A DNA stretch of 64,000 nt, taken from positions 6,697,300 through 6,761,299 of the forward strand of contig NZ_CP037920.1 of NCBI RefSeq assembly GCF_007748195.1, given 5' to 3'. Made by a program: the position numbers and the translations under genes. Numbering within the stretch: position 1 is the stretch's first letter; the number at the start of each line of letters is the position of its first letter. The notes under the pieces are model-generated. The model was not told the origin of the DNA, searched no databases, and saw only the letters and a list, made by a program, of their open reading frames with translations. This DNA is from Gimesia aquarii. GTDB lineage: Bacteria; Planctomycetota; Planctomycetia; Planctomycetales; Planctomycetaceae. Positions 55,641 through 64,000 of the stretch are shown piece by piece.

Positions 55641-56462
55641 TCATTTTCGTAAACCAGCAACTTGATTTCTCAGATATTCCTGAATCGTGATCGATTTGAC
55701 ATCTTTGTTCTTGCGTAGTGTTTCCCAGTGATGAATCAGCCCACGGTCTTTATGATCTAATTTCCAGCGGATTTTATGTTCCGCGCGTAAGTGCAGCTTT
55801 TCTTCGAATCGCGTCTGTAACTCGACTTCAGTCGGAATTAATTCCCGCTTTCTGAGCTCCTCGTTTAAAATAATTCGCGAACCGGGGGGCAATGTGTAAG
55901 GATGCAACACATAATTGAAACGCGCCATCCAATCTGCAAACCGTAAATATGTTTCAGCGGCCGATTTCTGGTCGGAAGCAGCACACTGCACACGGTAGTT
56001 AATCAACTGACTGTCCAAAGAGAGTTGGTTTTTGCTCTCATCAAACTGGACGTCAAATGTCGGATCGAGTTGAAACTTCAACTGCTCGGCGATGGCTTTA
56101 CCCGTCGATTCCTGTCGCTTGATTTGATCGTGAATATATTCCTGTGTCTGATGCCGCGCCACGACCAACAAGTTCTTGATTTCATCAAAATCGATAATTG
56201 CTTTAATCATCCGCGATTCACTCAGGATAATCAGCCGATTCTGAGCGGGGTCGAAGATGGTCACCTCTCCTAAACCATCCACATGATCGTAAACTTTTTC
56301 TGCGTGAAAGATCGAAACACTACGAGAAACAATTTTAGCGTCCACATTTTTTTGATGCTGATATACGGTCGTACGAATCCGGAATTCCTGTGCCGCGCTT
56401 GTATTGAAACTCATTACATACGCAATACAAAAAATGCCAATGGCGAACAAAGATCTCCACAT
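55641..56462 (-). CDS. Exported protein of unknown function
   Basis: A 273-residue protein not recognised as a named family. The signal peptide (MWRSLFAIGIFCIAYVMSFNTSAAQ) is clear. Next come beta-strand-rich stretches (RIRTTVYQHQKNVDAKIVSR, GLGEVTIFDPAQNRLIILSE), then helical and charged segments. No active-site motif is evident. It converges with the phosphatase gene, 18 bases apart. It is likely periplasmic. Confidence 0.65.
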   Translation of the reverse strand: MWRSLFAIGIFCIAYVMSFNTSAAQEFRIRTTVYQHQKNVDAKIVSRSVSIFHAEKVYDHVDGLGEVTIFDPAQNRLIILSESRMIKAIIDFDEIKNLLVVARHQTQEYIHDQIKRQESTGKAIAEQLKFQLDPTFDVQFDESKNQLSLDSQLINYRVQCAASDQKSAAETYLRFADWMARFNYVLHPYTLPPGSRIILNEELRKRELIPTEVELQTRFEEKLHLRAEHKIRWKLDHKDRGLIHHWETLRKNKDVKSITIQEYLRNQVAGLRK

Positions 56463-56879
56463 AACGGCTTTACTTTCCTGAGATAAATTTTGCGAACCAC
56501 CGTCGCATTCATAAGTAGTTTGTGAATGGAGCCAGTCGCTGTTGAGAAGTAGTCACGAAAGAAAATGAGGTAAGAAACGAGAGATGAGAGGCAGAGCCTA
56601 AAAAAAAGGTGATTTTGCTGCAAGAGGAACTTTTCAACAACCCGGAAGAAGACAAGGTGTGAATTCCAACTCTGATTCACTCTCATTAAACTCAACAAAA
56701 CTATTAAACCTTTACTATAATACATCTTATAGCTTTTATAGATTTTGTAATTTCTATAATTCTCTCGCTTGATGAATGATCAGGTTTCTATTTCCTCATC
56801 AGAACTTCATAATAAAGTTCCTCTCTCAACATTTCCAAAACCGATTTTCCTTCACAAATAGAGCAATTTAGGGTGACAC
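56463..56879. other. Divergent AT-rich intergenic region upstream of ppk2
   Basis: 417 bases. Two TATAAT-like -10 boxes occur (about 56715 and 56755), but no clear -35. Very AT-rich between 56690 and 56760. No gene or repeat recognised. Confidence 0.45.
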
Positions 56880-57803
56880 ATGGATTCAAAATCCGGAAAA
56901 AAAGCAAACCCCCAAGAAGACACAACTCTGCTGCCCATCACCCATCAGTTAGAAATCCCGCACGATCTGGTTCCCGAAGAAATTCAAGAGAAAGTCAAAT
57001 CTGCCTCAAAGCAGGACATCCTCTGTAAATCTTATCCTTATCGCAGCAAAATGAAGCGAAAAAAATATGCAGAGGATTTAAAACTGTTGCAGATTGAGCT
57101 ATTGAAACTGCAAAGGTGGGTCCAGCAGAAAGGAGAGCGAATCGTACTCTTATTCGAGGGACGCGATGCTGCCGGTAAAGGGGGCACCATCAAACGCTTC
57201 AGGGAACACCTCAATCCTCGCGGTGCTCGAATTGTCGCTTTGCCAAAACCGACTGAAACCGAGCAAGGCCAGTGGTACTTTCAACGTTACATCGAACACT
57301 TACCAACGAGAGGCGAAATCGTCTTGTTCGATCGCTCCTGGTATAACCGGGGAGTCGTCGAACCTGTGATGGGTTTTTGTCGCCCGAGTGAACACCATAC
57401 CTTCCTCCGCGAAGCACCACAGGTGGAAAATATGCTGGTGAATTCCGGAGTGCGGCTGTTTAAGCTTTGGTTCTCCGTAAGTCGTGAAGAGCAATTTCGC
57501 CGCTTCAAAGCGCGTGAGACGGACAAACTGAGGCAATGGAAATTGAGTCCCATTGACATAAAAAGTCTGGGTCTCTGGGATGAATACACTGAAGCGCAAA
57601 ATGCCATGCTAATGGCCACAGATACGAAAGCCAGCCCTTGGATTGTGATTCATTCTGATGATAAAAAACGTGCTCGTTTGAGCTGTTTAAGTTATATTCT
57701 GAGTCATATTGATTACCCCAACAAAGACGAAAACATCGTCGGGACTTTTGATCCTAAAATCATCGGCTCTAAAGAAATGATGTACGACACCAGCAAGTGG
57801 TGA
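56880..57803 (+). CDS. ppk2: Polyphosphate kinase 2
   Basis: PPK2 transfers phosphate between polyphosphate and nucleotides (usually GDP/ADP) and is a P-loop kinase. Walker A is GRDAAGKGG at 94-102, Walker B is VLFDRSWYNRGVVEP near 150, and the lid region is RFKARETDKLRQWKLSP near 200. At 307 residues it is of class I type size. The first 45 residues are a polar extension. The final segment VGTFDPKIIGSKEMMYDTSKW is unusual in detail. It converges with the serine-hydrolase fusion gene (26 bases apart). Confidence 0.93.
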   Translation: MDSKSGKKANPQEDTTLLPITHQLEIPHDLVPEEIQEKVKSASKQDILCKSYPYRSKMKRKKYAEDLKLLQIELLKLQRWVQQKGERIVLLFEGRDAAGKGGTIKRFREHLNPRGARIVALPKPTETEQGQWYFQRYIEHLPTRGEIVLFDRSWYNRGVVEPVMGFCRPSEHHTFLREAPQVENMLVNSGVRLFKLWFSVSREEQFRRFKARETDKLRQWKLSPIDIKSLGLWDEYTEAQNAMLMATDTKASPWIVIHSDDKKRARLSCLSYILSHIDYPNKDENIVGTFDPKIIGSKEMMYDTSKW

Positions 57804-57829
57804 GCGCTCATTGCGATGGCTACACCGGA

Positions 57830-60175
57830 TCAATATAACAAATACTTCGCCCGCCGGACGGCGAATTCAGCAAGATCATCCTGATACAAAGCTTGAATCT
57901 GCGGCACAGTTTTGCCTGCCACGACAGCATCAAATACTCGTTGGTTTCCTAACAAGCGGTTAAAGTGCTTCGTCTCCCATTGATCGGGAAACAGCAAACG
58001 TAGCTGATGTGCCACTTCCAGCCCGGTCCTCACTGATTGAAACGCGCGCCGATCTGTGATGATGAAATTCACACCACCACACAACTCACCCGAAAATTTA
58101 CTGGAACTTGGAGTGAATTGAACGGGAACAAAACGAACTCCAGGTAGCCCCGCTTGATTTAGCCGCCGCGCCAGTTTCATGCCATCCAGCCAGGACGCAC
58201 CGATCCATTCAAAGGGAGAATCGGTCCCGCGCCCTACCGACAGATTGGTTGTTTCTAACAAACCGATGCCGGGATAAAAAACGGCTTCGTTCAGATTTCG
58301 CATATTGGGAGAGGGATTGACCCAGGTCAGGCCGGTCTCATCAAAGTACATCTCCCGTTTCCAGTTTTGTAATTGAATGACCTGCAAGTCAACGTTGATC
58401 TTCATTTCGCTGTTAAACATCCGCGCCAATTCGCCGACAGTCATTCCATGACGAACCGGAATCCGGTGGTAACCCACAAACGATTGTGCTCCTTCATCCA
58501 GAACCGGGCCCGCAAAGTCGACGCCGTTAATCGGGTTGGGACGATCCAGGACAATAAATTTGAGCCCCTGTTTTTGTGCGGCCTGCATCGCATTTCCCAT
58601 TGTGGAAATATAGGTATAAAATCGCGCACCGATATCCTGAATGTCGAACACAATCGCATCCAGTCCTTGCAAGCTCTCGGGGGTGGGAGTTCTTGTTTTT
58701 CCATAAAGACTGAATATTTTCAATCCGGTTTTCTGATCTGTCGAATCGCCGATTTTCGAAACATCTAACTTACCGGCAAAACCATGCTCGGGGCTGAATA
58801 AGGTCTTAAGCTGGACATTAGGGGCTTCATGCAGAATTTCCACCGTACTCTTACCATCACGGCTTAAACCCGTGTGGTTGGTAATCAAACCAATCTTCAA
58901 TCCTTTCAGTGATTTGAACCGGTTCTCTCGTAACACATCAATGCCAGTCAGCACTGATAAAGCATCACTGGCAGCGACCGCCGGCGTTGATTGCTGAATG
59001 GATTGCTGGTCTATTGCTGCGGCAGCGATAGTTCCGATACGCCCTGCTAACGAATTAACCGAGCCTTTCCCGTCGGGGTGCACCCGATTGCTGAGAAAGA
59101 TTACAAATAAATCCTGAGCGGGATCAATCCAAAGCGAGGTTCCTGTAAACCCGCCATGCCCAAACGCCTGCTTTGAAAGGAAATCACCTCGATTCGAAGA
59201 ATAACGCGAAAGCACATCCCAGCCGAGACCACGTTTAACATCATCAACGGGATAACCGCGCGTCATCATTTTTACGATCTCTGGTTTTAAAATTTGAGCT
59301 CCCGCATAGGAACCCTGGTTGAGCATCGCCTGAGCATAAACAGCTAAATCTTCCGCCGTTGAAAATAATCCTGCATGCCCGGCAACCCCTCCCAGTCGGT
59401 ATGCCCTTGGGTCGTGCACCTCACCTTGCATCCAACGATCTTCGCGTTGCTGTGTTGTAGCGGCACGTTTTTTTAATTTTGGTCCGGGCAGGTAACCTGT
59501 TTCATTCATCCCCAACGGCTGAAATACGTTTTTACTGGAATACTCATGAACTGATTGACCTGTGACGCGTTTTATAATATCGGCTAATAAGATGAAACCG
59601 ACATCGGTATAGACAAATCGCGTCCCTGGCTTGTAATAAAGTTTTAAAGCATAAATTCGCTCCATCGCTTTTTTGGCACCATCCCGGTAGTCTTTAATGG
59701 AGTTATCGGGTATCAATCCCCCTTGATGAGTCAATAGTTGATACACAGTAATGTCCTGTTTTCCATTCACGGCAAATTCGGGAATGTATTTGGAAACAGG
59801 ATCGGTCAGCTTGATCTTCCCCTGCTCTACCAACTGCATCACACTCGTGGCAGTGGGAATCGGTTTGGTCAGTGATGCCATATCAAATACGGTATCGGTC
59901 GTCATCGGCACTCTTTCTGGTTTCAACTGACGATCACCGTACGCTTTCAAAAACACAACCTTTCCCTGATACCCAACCAGCACGACCGCACCAGGCATTG
60001 ATTTCCTATCCAGCCCACGCTGAACTACAAAATCAATCATCGCTAACCGCCTGGCATCCATGCCAACCGCTTTCGGTTTTACCTGTGGTAGCCGAGGTGG
60101 TTCCGCGGTAAAAGCACTCGGTAAACCGGAAAAGAAAAAGAGACAACAGATAGCCAAAAAGGAATGACACTTCAT
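57830..60175 (-). CDS. Beta-lactamase-fold serine hydrolase fused to NamZ-like (DUF1343) domain
   Basis: A 781-residue exported two-domain protein. A signal peptide (CLFFFSGLPSAFTA) is followed by a class C beta-lactamase/esterase-type domain: S-x-x-K as Ser 101 and Lys 104 in MASLTKP, Y-x-D in FVYTDVGF (189-191), and a late HGG motif in FGHGGFTGTSLWIDP (about 340). From about residue 408 on is a DUF1343 domain, family GH171, whose founding member NamZ is an exo-beta-N-acetylmuramidase: KIGLITNHTGLSRDGKST, SPEHGFAG, DIQDIGARFYTYI, VLDRPNPINGV. The fusion joins a peptide/ester hydrolase with a muramidase in one exported protein; a part in cell-wall fragment salvage is a fair inference. Confidence 0.9.
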   Translation of the reverse strand: MKCHSFLAICCLFFFSGLPSAFTAEPPRLPQVKPKAVGMDARRLAMIDFVVQRGLDRKSMPGAVVLVGYQGKVVFLKAYGDRQLKPERVPMTTDTVFDMASLTKPIPTATSVMQLVEQGKIKLTDPVSKYIPEFAVNGKQDITVYQLLTHQGGLIPDNSIKDYRDGAKKAMERIYALKLYYKPGTRFVYTDVGFILLADIIKRVTGQSVHEYSSKNVFQPLGMNETGYLPGPKLKKRAATTQQREDRWMQGEVHDPRAYRLGGVAGHAGLFSTAEDLAVYAQAMLNQGSYAGAQILKPEIVKMMTRGYPVDDVKRGLGWDVLSRYSSNRGDFLSKQAFGHGGFTGTSLWIDPAQDLFVIFLSNRVHPDGKGSVNSLAGRIGTIAAAAIDQQSIQQSTPAVAASDALSVLTGIDVLRENRFKSLKGLKIGLITNHTGLSRDGKSTVEILHEAPNVQLKTLFSPEHGFAGKLDVSKIGDSTDQKTGLKIFSLYGKTRTPTPESLQGLDAIVFDIQDIGARFYTYISTMGNAMQAAQKQGLKFIVLDRPNPINGVDFAGPVLDEGAQSFVGYHRIPVRHGMTVGELARMFNSEMKINVDLQVIQLQNWKREMYFDETGLTWVNPSPNMRNLNEAVFYPGIGLLETTNLSVGRGTDSPFEWIGASWLDGMKLARRLNQAGLPGVRFVPVQFTPSSSKFSGELCGGVNFIITDRRAFQSVRTGLEVAHQLRLLFPDQWETKHFNRLLGNQRVFDAVVAGKTVPQIQALYQDDLAEFAVRRAKYLLY

Positions 60176-60231
60176 TGAATGATCCCACTATTAAATTGAT
60201 TTGGGTTGAATCATGCTGCTGGTGGAACTGA

Positions 60232-61908
60232 TTACTCTGCTTCCCATTGAAAACGTGCTGCCATCGGCATACGACGACCTGAACCAAAAGCACGCCCGGA
60301 GAGTTTGATTCCCGGAGGCATTTGTCGACGTTTGAATTCATTCTGATCCAGTTTCCTGGCAACCCAGCGAACGGTTTCGATAGGATATTGTTTCGACAGG
60401 CTCTGAACGGAAAGCTCGTCTTCAATCAAACCTTTGAGAATAGCATCCAATAAATCATAAGGTGGTAAGGAATCCTGGTCGACCTGATTCGGAGCCAATT
60501 CTGCACTTGGTGGCTTTTCCAGAATATGTTCAGGTATGATTGTCCGTCCCGCTCTTTGATTTACATGACGGGAGACCAGATAGACATCGCATTTGAACAC
60601 GTCGCTTAGAACGGCAAATCCTCCCGCCATATCACCATAGAGTGTGCAATATCCCACCGCCAGTTCACTCTTGTTTCCCGTTGCCAATGCCAGCCAGCCA
60701 TGCCGATTACTTCGCACCATCACATTCGCACCGCGAATACGCGCCTGTAGATTCTGATCTGCCAGTCCTGCAGGCTGCCCTTTCAAATCGTCTCCGATCA
60801 CAGGCAGATTTTCGAATGCGCGATGCACTTCATCGATGGGAATGATTTCATAGTCAAGTCCCAGATTTTTTACCAGTTCCAAAGAATCAGAAATGCTGTG
60901 CTCGCTGCTGTAACGGCTGGGTAGTAACAAAGCATGTACGTGCTCAGCCCCGATGGCTTCAGCGGCAATGGTACACGCCAGCGCACTATCAATCCCCCCC
61001 GATAAACCTAGTACACAATCGGTGAATCCGCACTTCTGCATGTAATCCCGCAGCCCCAGTACCAGGGCCTCAAAAAGTTGCTCTTCACGAGAACTCGCTT
61101 CGACTTTGTTTGCTTCCACATCCAAAGGGTGTTCTGTATCGAAGTAGCTCAGATCCTCTTTAAACCCGGGCATCTGGAGTGCAATTCGATTATGCTGATC
61201 TGTTACAAAACTATGCCCATCGAAAACCAAATCATCGTTACCGCCCACTTGATTCACAAACAGGTAGGGAATGGAAAAACGATCCACATGTGAACTGACA
61301 ATCTGATGCCGACGTTCGCGTTTTTCAATTTCAAAAGGACTCGCAGATATATTGATCAGCAAATCGGAACCGGCTTCTGCCAGGATCTGCACCGGATCGG
61401 GTAACTCCTCAGGCTGATTATGGTAAAACGTATCCGGCTGCCCCCACCAGGCATCTTCACAAATATGGAGCCCCAGTTTGAACCCCTGAAATTTAATGGG
61501 TTGAATACCGCTCAACTCCGCAGAACGAAAATAGCGATGCTCATCGAACACATCGTAAGTCGGAAGAAGTAATTTATGGACACACGCTGATACTTTGCCC
61601 TCATGCAACAGGCTGGCGGCATTGGCCATGCGCTCCGGTGGAAGATCTCGCCCGGTAGGATGCCCCACGATCACACCAATCCCTGACGAAATTTGGCCTG
61701 CCAGATGCTCAATCGCTTGATCACAGGCTTCGACAAATCCTTCCCGCAACAGAATATCTTTAGGAGGGTATCCACACACTGCCAGCTCTGAAAAAAGAAT
61801 CAGGTCTGCACCCGCTTGTTCTCCCCGCCGTACTGTGTCTAGAATTCGCTGACAATTTCCACGCAGGTCGCCTACCGTCGGATTGAGTTGTGCCAAGGCA
61901 ATTTTCAC
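60232..61908 (-). CDS. nadE: NAD+ synthase (glutamine-hydrolysing)
   Basis: NadE forms NAD+ from deamido-NAD, here with its own glutaminase domain. The N-terminal nitrilase-type domain shows [16 protein letters not shown] and the Glu 41 of [16 protein letters not shown], a Lys in [16 protein letters not shown] and a Cys in [11 protein letters not shown]. The C-terminal synthetase domain has [22 protein letters not shown] and [25 protein letters not shown]. At 558 residues it is of bacterial type. It lies 56 bases upstream of the fusion gene on the same strand. Confidence 0.95.
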   Translation of the reverse strand: MKIALAQLNPTVGDLRGNCQRILDTVRRGEQAGADLILFSELAVCGYPPKDILLREGFVEACDQAIEHLAGQISSGIGVIVGHPTGRDLPPERMANAASLLHEGKVSACVHKLLLPTYDVFDEHRYFRSAELSGIQPIKFQGFKLGLHICEDAWWGQPDTFYHNQPEELPDPVQILAEAGSDLLINISASPFEIEKRERRHQIVSSHVDRFSIPYLFVNQVGGNDDLVFDGHSFVTDQHNRIALQMPGFKEDLSYFDTEHPLDVEANKVEASSREEQLFEALVLGLRDYMQKCGFTDCVLGLSGGIDSALACTIAAEAIGAEHVHALLLPSRYSSEHSISDSLELVKNLGLDYEIIPIDEVHRAFENLPVIGDDLKGQPAGLADQNLQARIRGANVMVRSNRHGWLALATGNKSELAVGYCTLYGDMAGGFAVLSDVFKCDVYLVSRHVNQRAGRTIIPEHILEKPPSAELAPNQVDQDSLPPYDLLDAILKGLIEDELSVQSLSKQYPIETVRWVARKLDQNEFKRRQMPPGIKLSGRAFGSGRRMPMAARFQWEAE

Positions 61909-62285
61909 AGACGCTCTTTACTCCTGAAACTGACGCCGTTGATTCATCTTTATTTAACAATTGCTCGCAATGATGTCTTCACACGCCAAAACTCGGATTG
62001 AATATTTACATGATTTCACGCAAATGAAAACCATCATAATCCTAGTAGTTGTATTAATTTTACCGGCCAATCTATCTGTAATATCAAAATTCGCTAAAAA
62101 TAAGTGCAGATTTTACTGTACTTATAAAAAACGTTACGAAAAGTGGCCTTTTTTTTTGACCGACCAAAAGTCTCAAACTAGATTTACGATGAGCAGATCC
62201 CTGTCTCTCAAGCGAACCGGGCCATCGTTAAAGCCCGTTTTCTATCGATTTCCCATCTCGAATTTTCCAGGGCTGAGACCTCCTT
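61909..62285. other. Divergent intergenic region upstream of nadE
   Basis: 377 bases. A 112-codon frame from 61961 overlaps the next gene and reads like non-coding sequence (runs of Lys/Phe/Tyr) so it was rejected. A run of nine T at about 62150 follows GGCC. No RNA gene recognised. Confidence 0.45.
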
Positions 62286-62678
62286 ATGACACATTCTAGA
62301 AAAAGATCATCAACAGAAACAGGCAAAGGGCCTTTATTAAGTCATACATCGATCCTGATTATCAGTATCTTTGTGCTGGGTATGGCAACCGGAAACATAT
62401 CATCGTTGCCCACTAACAGCATGTATCTGATGATGGGGGTCTTCGGCTTGATCTCGTATTTTGGACTCGGCGCACTGGCAACACGAAGAGAACGCAAAAA
62501 ACGAGAAAAACTTCTGGAGAAAAAAGGAGTTGCTCTGGAAGGGCGTCTTGAACGTCACCTCGTCTCCCAGGGTCCTAAAATCAGCTTGTCTCAACATTTG
62601 ATATCAAATGGCCCCGATCAGAACAGTCAATACCAGACAGTCAATAAGCAACCCTTAGCTTCTCGCAACAGATTCTAA
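62286..62678 (+). CDS. Small membrane protein of unknown function
   Basis: A 130-residue protein with two hydrophobic spans (HTSILIISIFVLGMATGNI and MYLMMGVFGLISYFGLGALA) in the first 65 residues, followed by a basic segment (TRRERKKREKLLEKKG) and a polar tail. Topology: probably both ends in the cytosol, with the basic part inside. No known family. It lies alone between the divergent nadE gene and the convergent HEAT-repeat gene. Confidence 0.65.
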   Translation: MTHSRKRSSTETGKGPLLSHTSILIISIFVLGMATGNISSLPTNSMYLMMGVFGLISYFGLGALATRRERKKREKLLEKKGVALEGRLERHLVSQGPKISLSQHLISNGPDQNSQYQTVNKQPLASRNRF

Positions 62679-62777
62679 AAAAAGAGTGAGCTCGAAAGAA
62701 TCTGAGCCTGGAATTGACAGAGGAAAGGGTGAGGTACACTCGCCAAAAGCATTCTTCGCTGGAATCGATTCTATTCA

Positions 62778-62811
62778 GCCCAAATAGCATTTCTCGAAAT
62801 ACTATTTGGGC
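62778..62811. terminator. Hairpin between convergent genes
   Basis: GCCCAAATAG (62778-62787) and CTATTTGGGC (62802-62811) pair perfectly, with a second pair ATTTC/GAAAT inside (62789-62800). It lies 12 bases past the minus-strand stop and 100 past the plus-strand stop, the expected place for a shared terminator, but there is no T run on either side. Confidence 0.5.
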
Positions 62812-62822
62812 TTGAATTCAGG

Positions 62823-63998
62823 TTAATTTGCCGAAGGTGGACTGACTCGTCGCACACGACTCAGAGCATTCTTTGCAGCCACTCTGACTTCGGAGTTTGA
62901 ATCAAAACGTGCTTTTAGTAATTCAGGAATCGACTTGTGTGCATACGGGCCGATTTCGCCCAGTGCATAAGCGGCTCCCGCTCGAACCTGGCTGGCTTTG
63001 TCTTGCAAGGCAATAGAGAGAGCAGCAACGACTCGATCATCCTGAGATTTCAGATCTGCCAGACTGTAGGTCGCTAGCCAGCGGATGTTGACATCTTTGG
63101 ATACAACACAATCGGCCAGAGTTTTATTTGCCTGAGATTGCCACTCTGGATTACGAGCCAGTAACTCGGCAGTATGTAAGCGGACGTACTCATTCGTATC
63201 TGACAACGAACGAACCAGAATGGGTGTTAACTCCTGAGATTGCGTACCCATCTGAGACAACACGGCTGCGGCAAAGGAACGATCACTCTCAACAAATGAG
63301 TTCATGGCGTCAATCAAAGTGGGAATCGAATCATCGGTGTTTCCTTCAATTTTCCACAATGAAAACGCACACTGAATACGAACTCCCATATTTTCATGTA
63401 GCGTTAACGATCGGAGAGCGGGTGTCGCTGCTGTTGCCTCGGATTCCATCGCCCCCAGGCGTTGAACAGCCTGTTTCAACGTTGGTACATCATGTGCATC
63501 AAGTTGCTTGACTAACTTCAATACTTCTCCGGTCGCAGCAGGGCACATATCGGCTGCCGTCATCGGCTGAGCTGTTTCTGGCTTGGGTCGGCTTACAATC
63601 GCGTTTTGCACAAAAGTTTTTTTGCTCTTTAGGACAGGTTGGACCTCAACTTGACGTGAGACAGTACTCACCTGAGTTTTTTCTGGAGCTTTCATTCCAG
63701 GTTCAACAGGCTTCCATTTTCCAAGCTTAATCGTGCGTCCTTCAAAGGGAGATTGAACCGTCACCTGACGGGTCTGATTCACAAAAGGATTCTCCACTTC
63801 TCTTTGTGGTACAGACGCAACCTGGGGTTCAGTCTGCTCAACCAGTTGGAATTCAGGTTTGTCTTCTATGATCAACTCCTCTTCAGGAGGCGTGAAGTCT
63901 GCAATCAGCTCATACTGCAATTCACGCATTAATTCATAGGCAGAGCGTTTCTGTTTTATATTTTTCTGAACTGGTTTCGTGTCAACGCGAGCCACCTG
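62823..63998 (-). CDS. HEAT-repeat protein (N-terminus outside window)
   Basis: A 390-residue or longer protein. The frame stays open to the window edge (QVARVDTKPVQ), so the GTG near 63995 is unlikely to be the start and the gene probably begins outside. Residues 1-150 are polar and rich in Pro, Gln and Val, likely disordered. From about residue 160 helical HEAT/PBS-lyase-type repeats follow: TPALRSLTLHENMGVRIQCAFSL, TPILVRSLSDTNEYVRLHTAELLA, DVNIRWLATYSLADL and ASQVRAGAAYALGEIGPYAHKSIPELLKA. Such proteins act as scaffolds. No catalytic motif seen. Confidence 0.8.
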   Translation of the reverse strand, partial: QVARVDTKPVQKNIKQKRSAYELMRELQYELIADFTPPEEELIIEDKPEFQLVEQTEPQVASVPQREVENPFVNQTRQVTVQSPFEGRTIKLGKWKPVEPGMKAPEKTQVSTVSRQVEVQPVLKSKKTFVQNAIVSRPKPETAQPMTAADMCPAATGEVLKLVKQLDAHDVPTLKQAVQRLGAMESEATAATPALRSLTLHENMGVRIQCAFSLWKIEGNTDDSIPTLIDAMNSFVESDRSFAAAVLSQMGTQSQELTPILVRSLSDTNEYVRLHTAELLARNPEWQSQANKTLADCVVSKDVNIRWLATYSLADLKSQDDRVVAALSIALQDKASQVRAGAAYALGEIGPYAHKSIPELLKARFDSNSEVRVAAKNALSRVRRVSPPSAN

Positions 63999-64000
63999 TA

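Noticed and set aside
61961-62299. 112-codon frame overlapping the start of the small membrane protein
   Set aside because: Low-quality composition and overlap with a better supported gene.

Overview
The window looks like a chromosomal segment of a planctomycete, probably close to Gimesia or a related marine member of the Planctomycetales. This is inferred from gene content and style, since no rRNA or other marker gene is present. Supporting signs are moderate GC, two secreted sulfatases, many exported proteins of unknown function, a beta-lactamase-fold/NamZ-like fusion, GroEL without a GGM tail, TatC with an enlarged first periplasmic loop, and a lipid A gene (lpxB). No rRNA, tRNA, CRISPR array, prophage or intact insertion sequence was recognised. 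Most of the window is ordinary core genome with accessory islands.

Region by region. 1-5.7 kb: the 3' part of an RNase E/G gene, rplU with a possible structured leader and a clear terminator, lpxB, a Gfo/Idh/MocA oxidoreductase and a HAL2/CysQ-type phosphatase. 5.7-13 kb: an SLC13-type transporter with two RCK_C domains, an exported esterase-like protein, a flavin-reductase-fold protein, a large lipoprotein and scpB. 13-15.7 kb (minus strand): a type II NADH dehydrogenase and an HPPD-like VOC enzyme. 16-22 kb: a sulfatase, then a likely catabolic cluster (RraA-like and IclR regulator on minus; M81 peptidase and enolase-superfamily dehydratase on plus) around a shared control region. 22-25 kb: a large secreted protein. 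25-29.6 kb: a tight plus-strand run of sugar isomerase-like gene, xseA, xseB, coaX and a degenerate MnmE-like GTPase.

29.6-37.3 kb: a GH15-like protein diverges from a membrane glycosyltransferase fused to TPR repeats; then come a 46-residue membrane peptide, an S4-domain protein, a second sulfatase, a DapA-family aldolase and a seven-iron ferredoxin. 37.8-44.8 kb: sugar aminotransferase, an exported protein, rlmN, a small lipoprotein and an aldehyde dehydrogenase. 44.8-45.9 kb: the longest gene-free stretch, holding a 325-bp element with perfect 30-bp terminal inverted repeats. 45.9-50.2 kb (minus): phosphoesterase, argG, groEL, groES. 50.8-57.8 kb: TPR protein, zinc-ribbon membrane protein, tatC, membrane-anchored tyrosine phosphatase, an exported protein (minus) and ppk2. 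57.8-64 kb: beta-lactamase-fold/NamZ fusion and nadE on minus, a small membrane protein on plus, and a HEAT-repeat protein that runs off the right edge.

Systems that can be inferred: the IclR-centred catabolic cluster, the xseAB-coaX-GTPase run, the groESL operon, and possible peptidoglycan-fragment salvage by the NamZ fusion. No wholly new defence or mobile system was found. The best leads are the inverted-repeat element, the degenerate MnmE-like GTPase, the two sulfatases with altered formylglycine motifs, the HPPD-like enzyme and the NamZ fusion.
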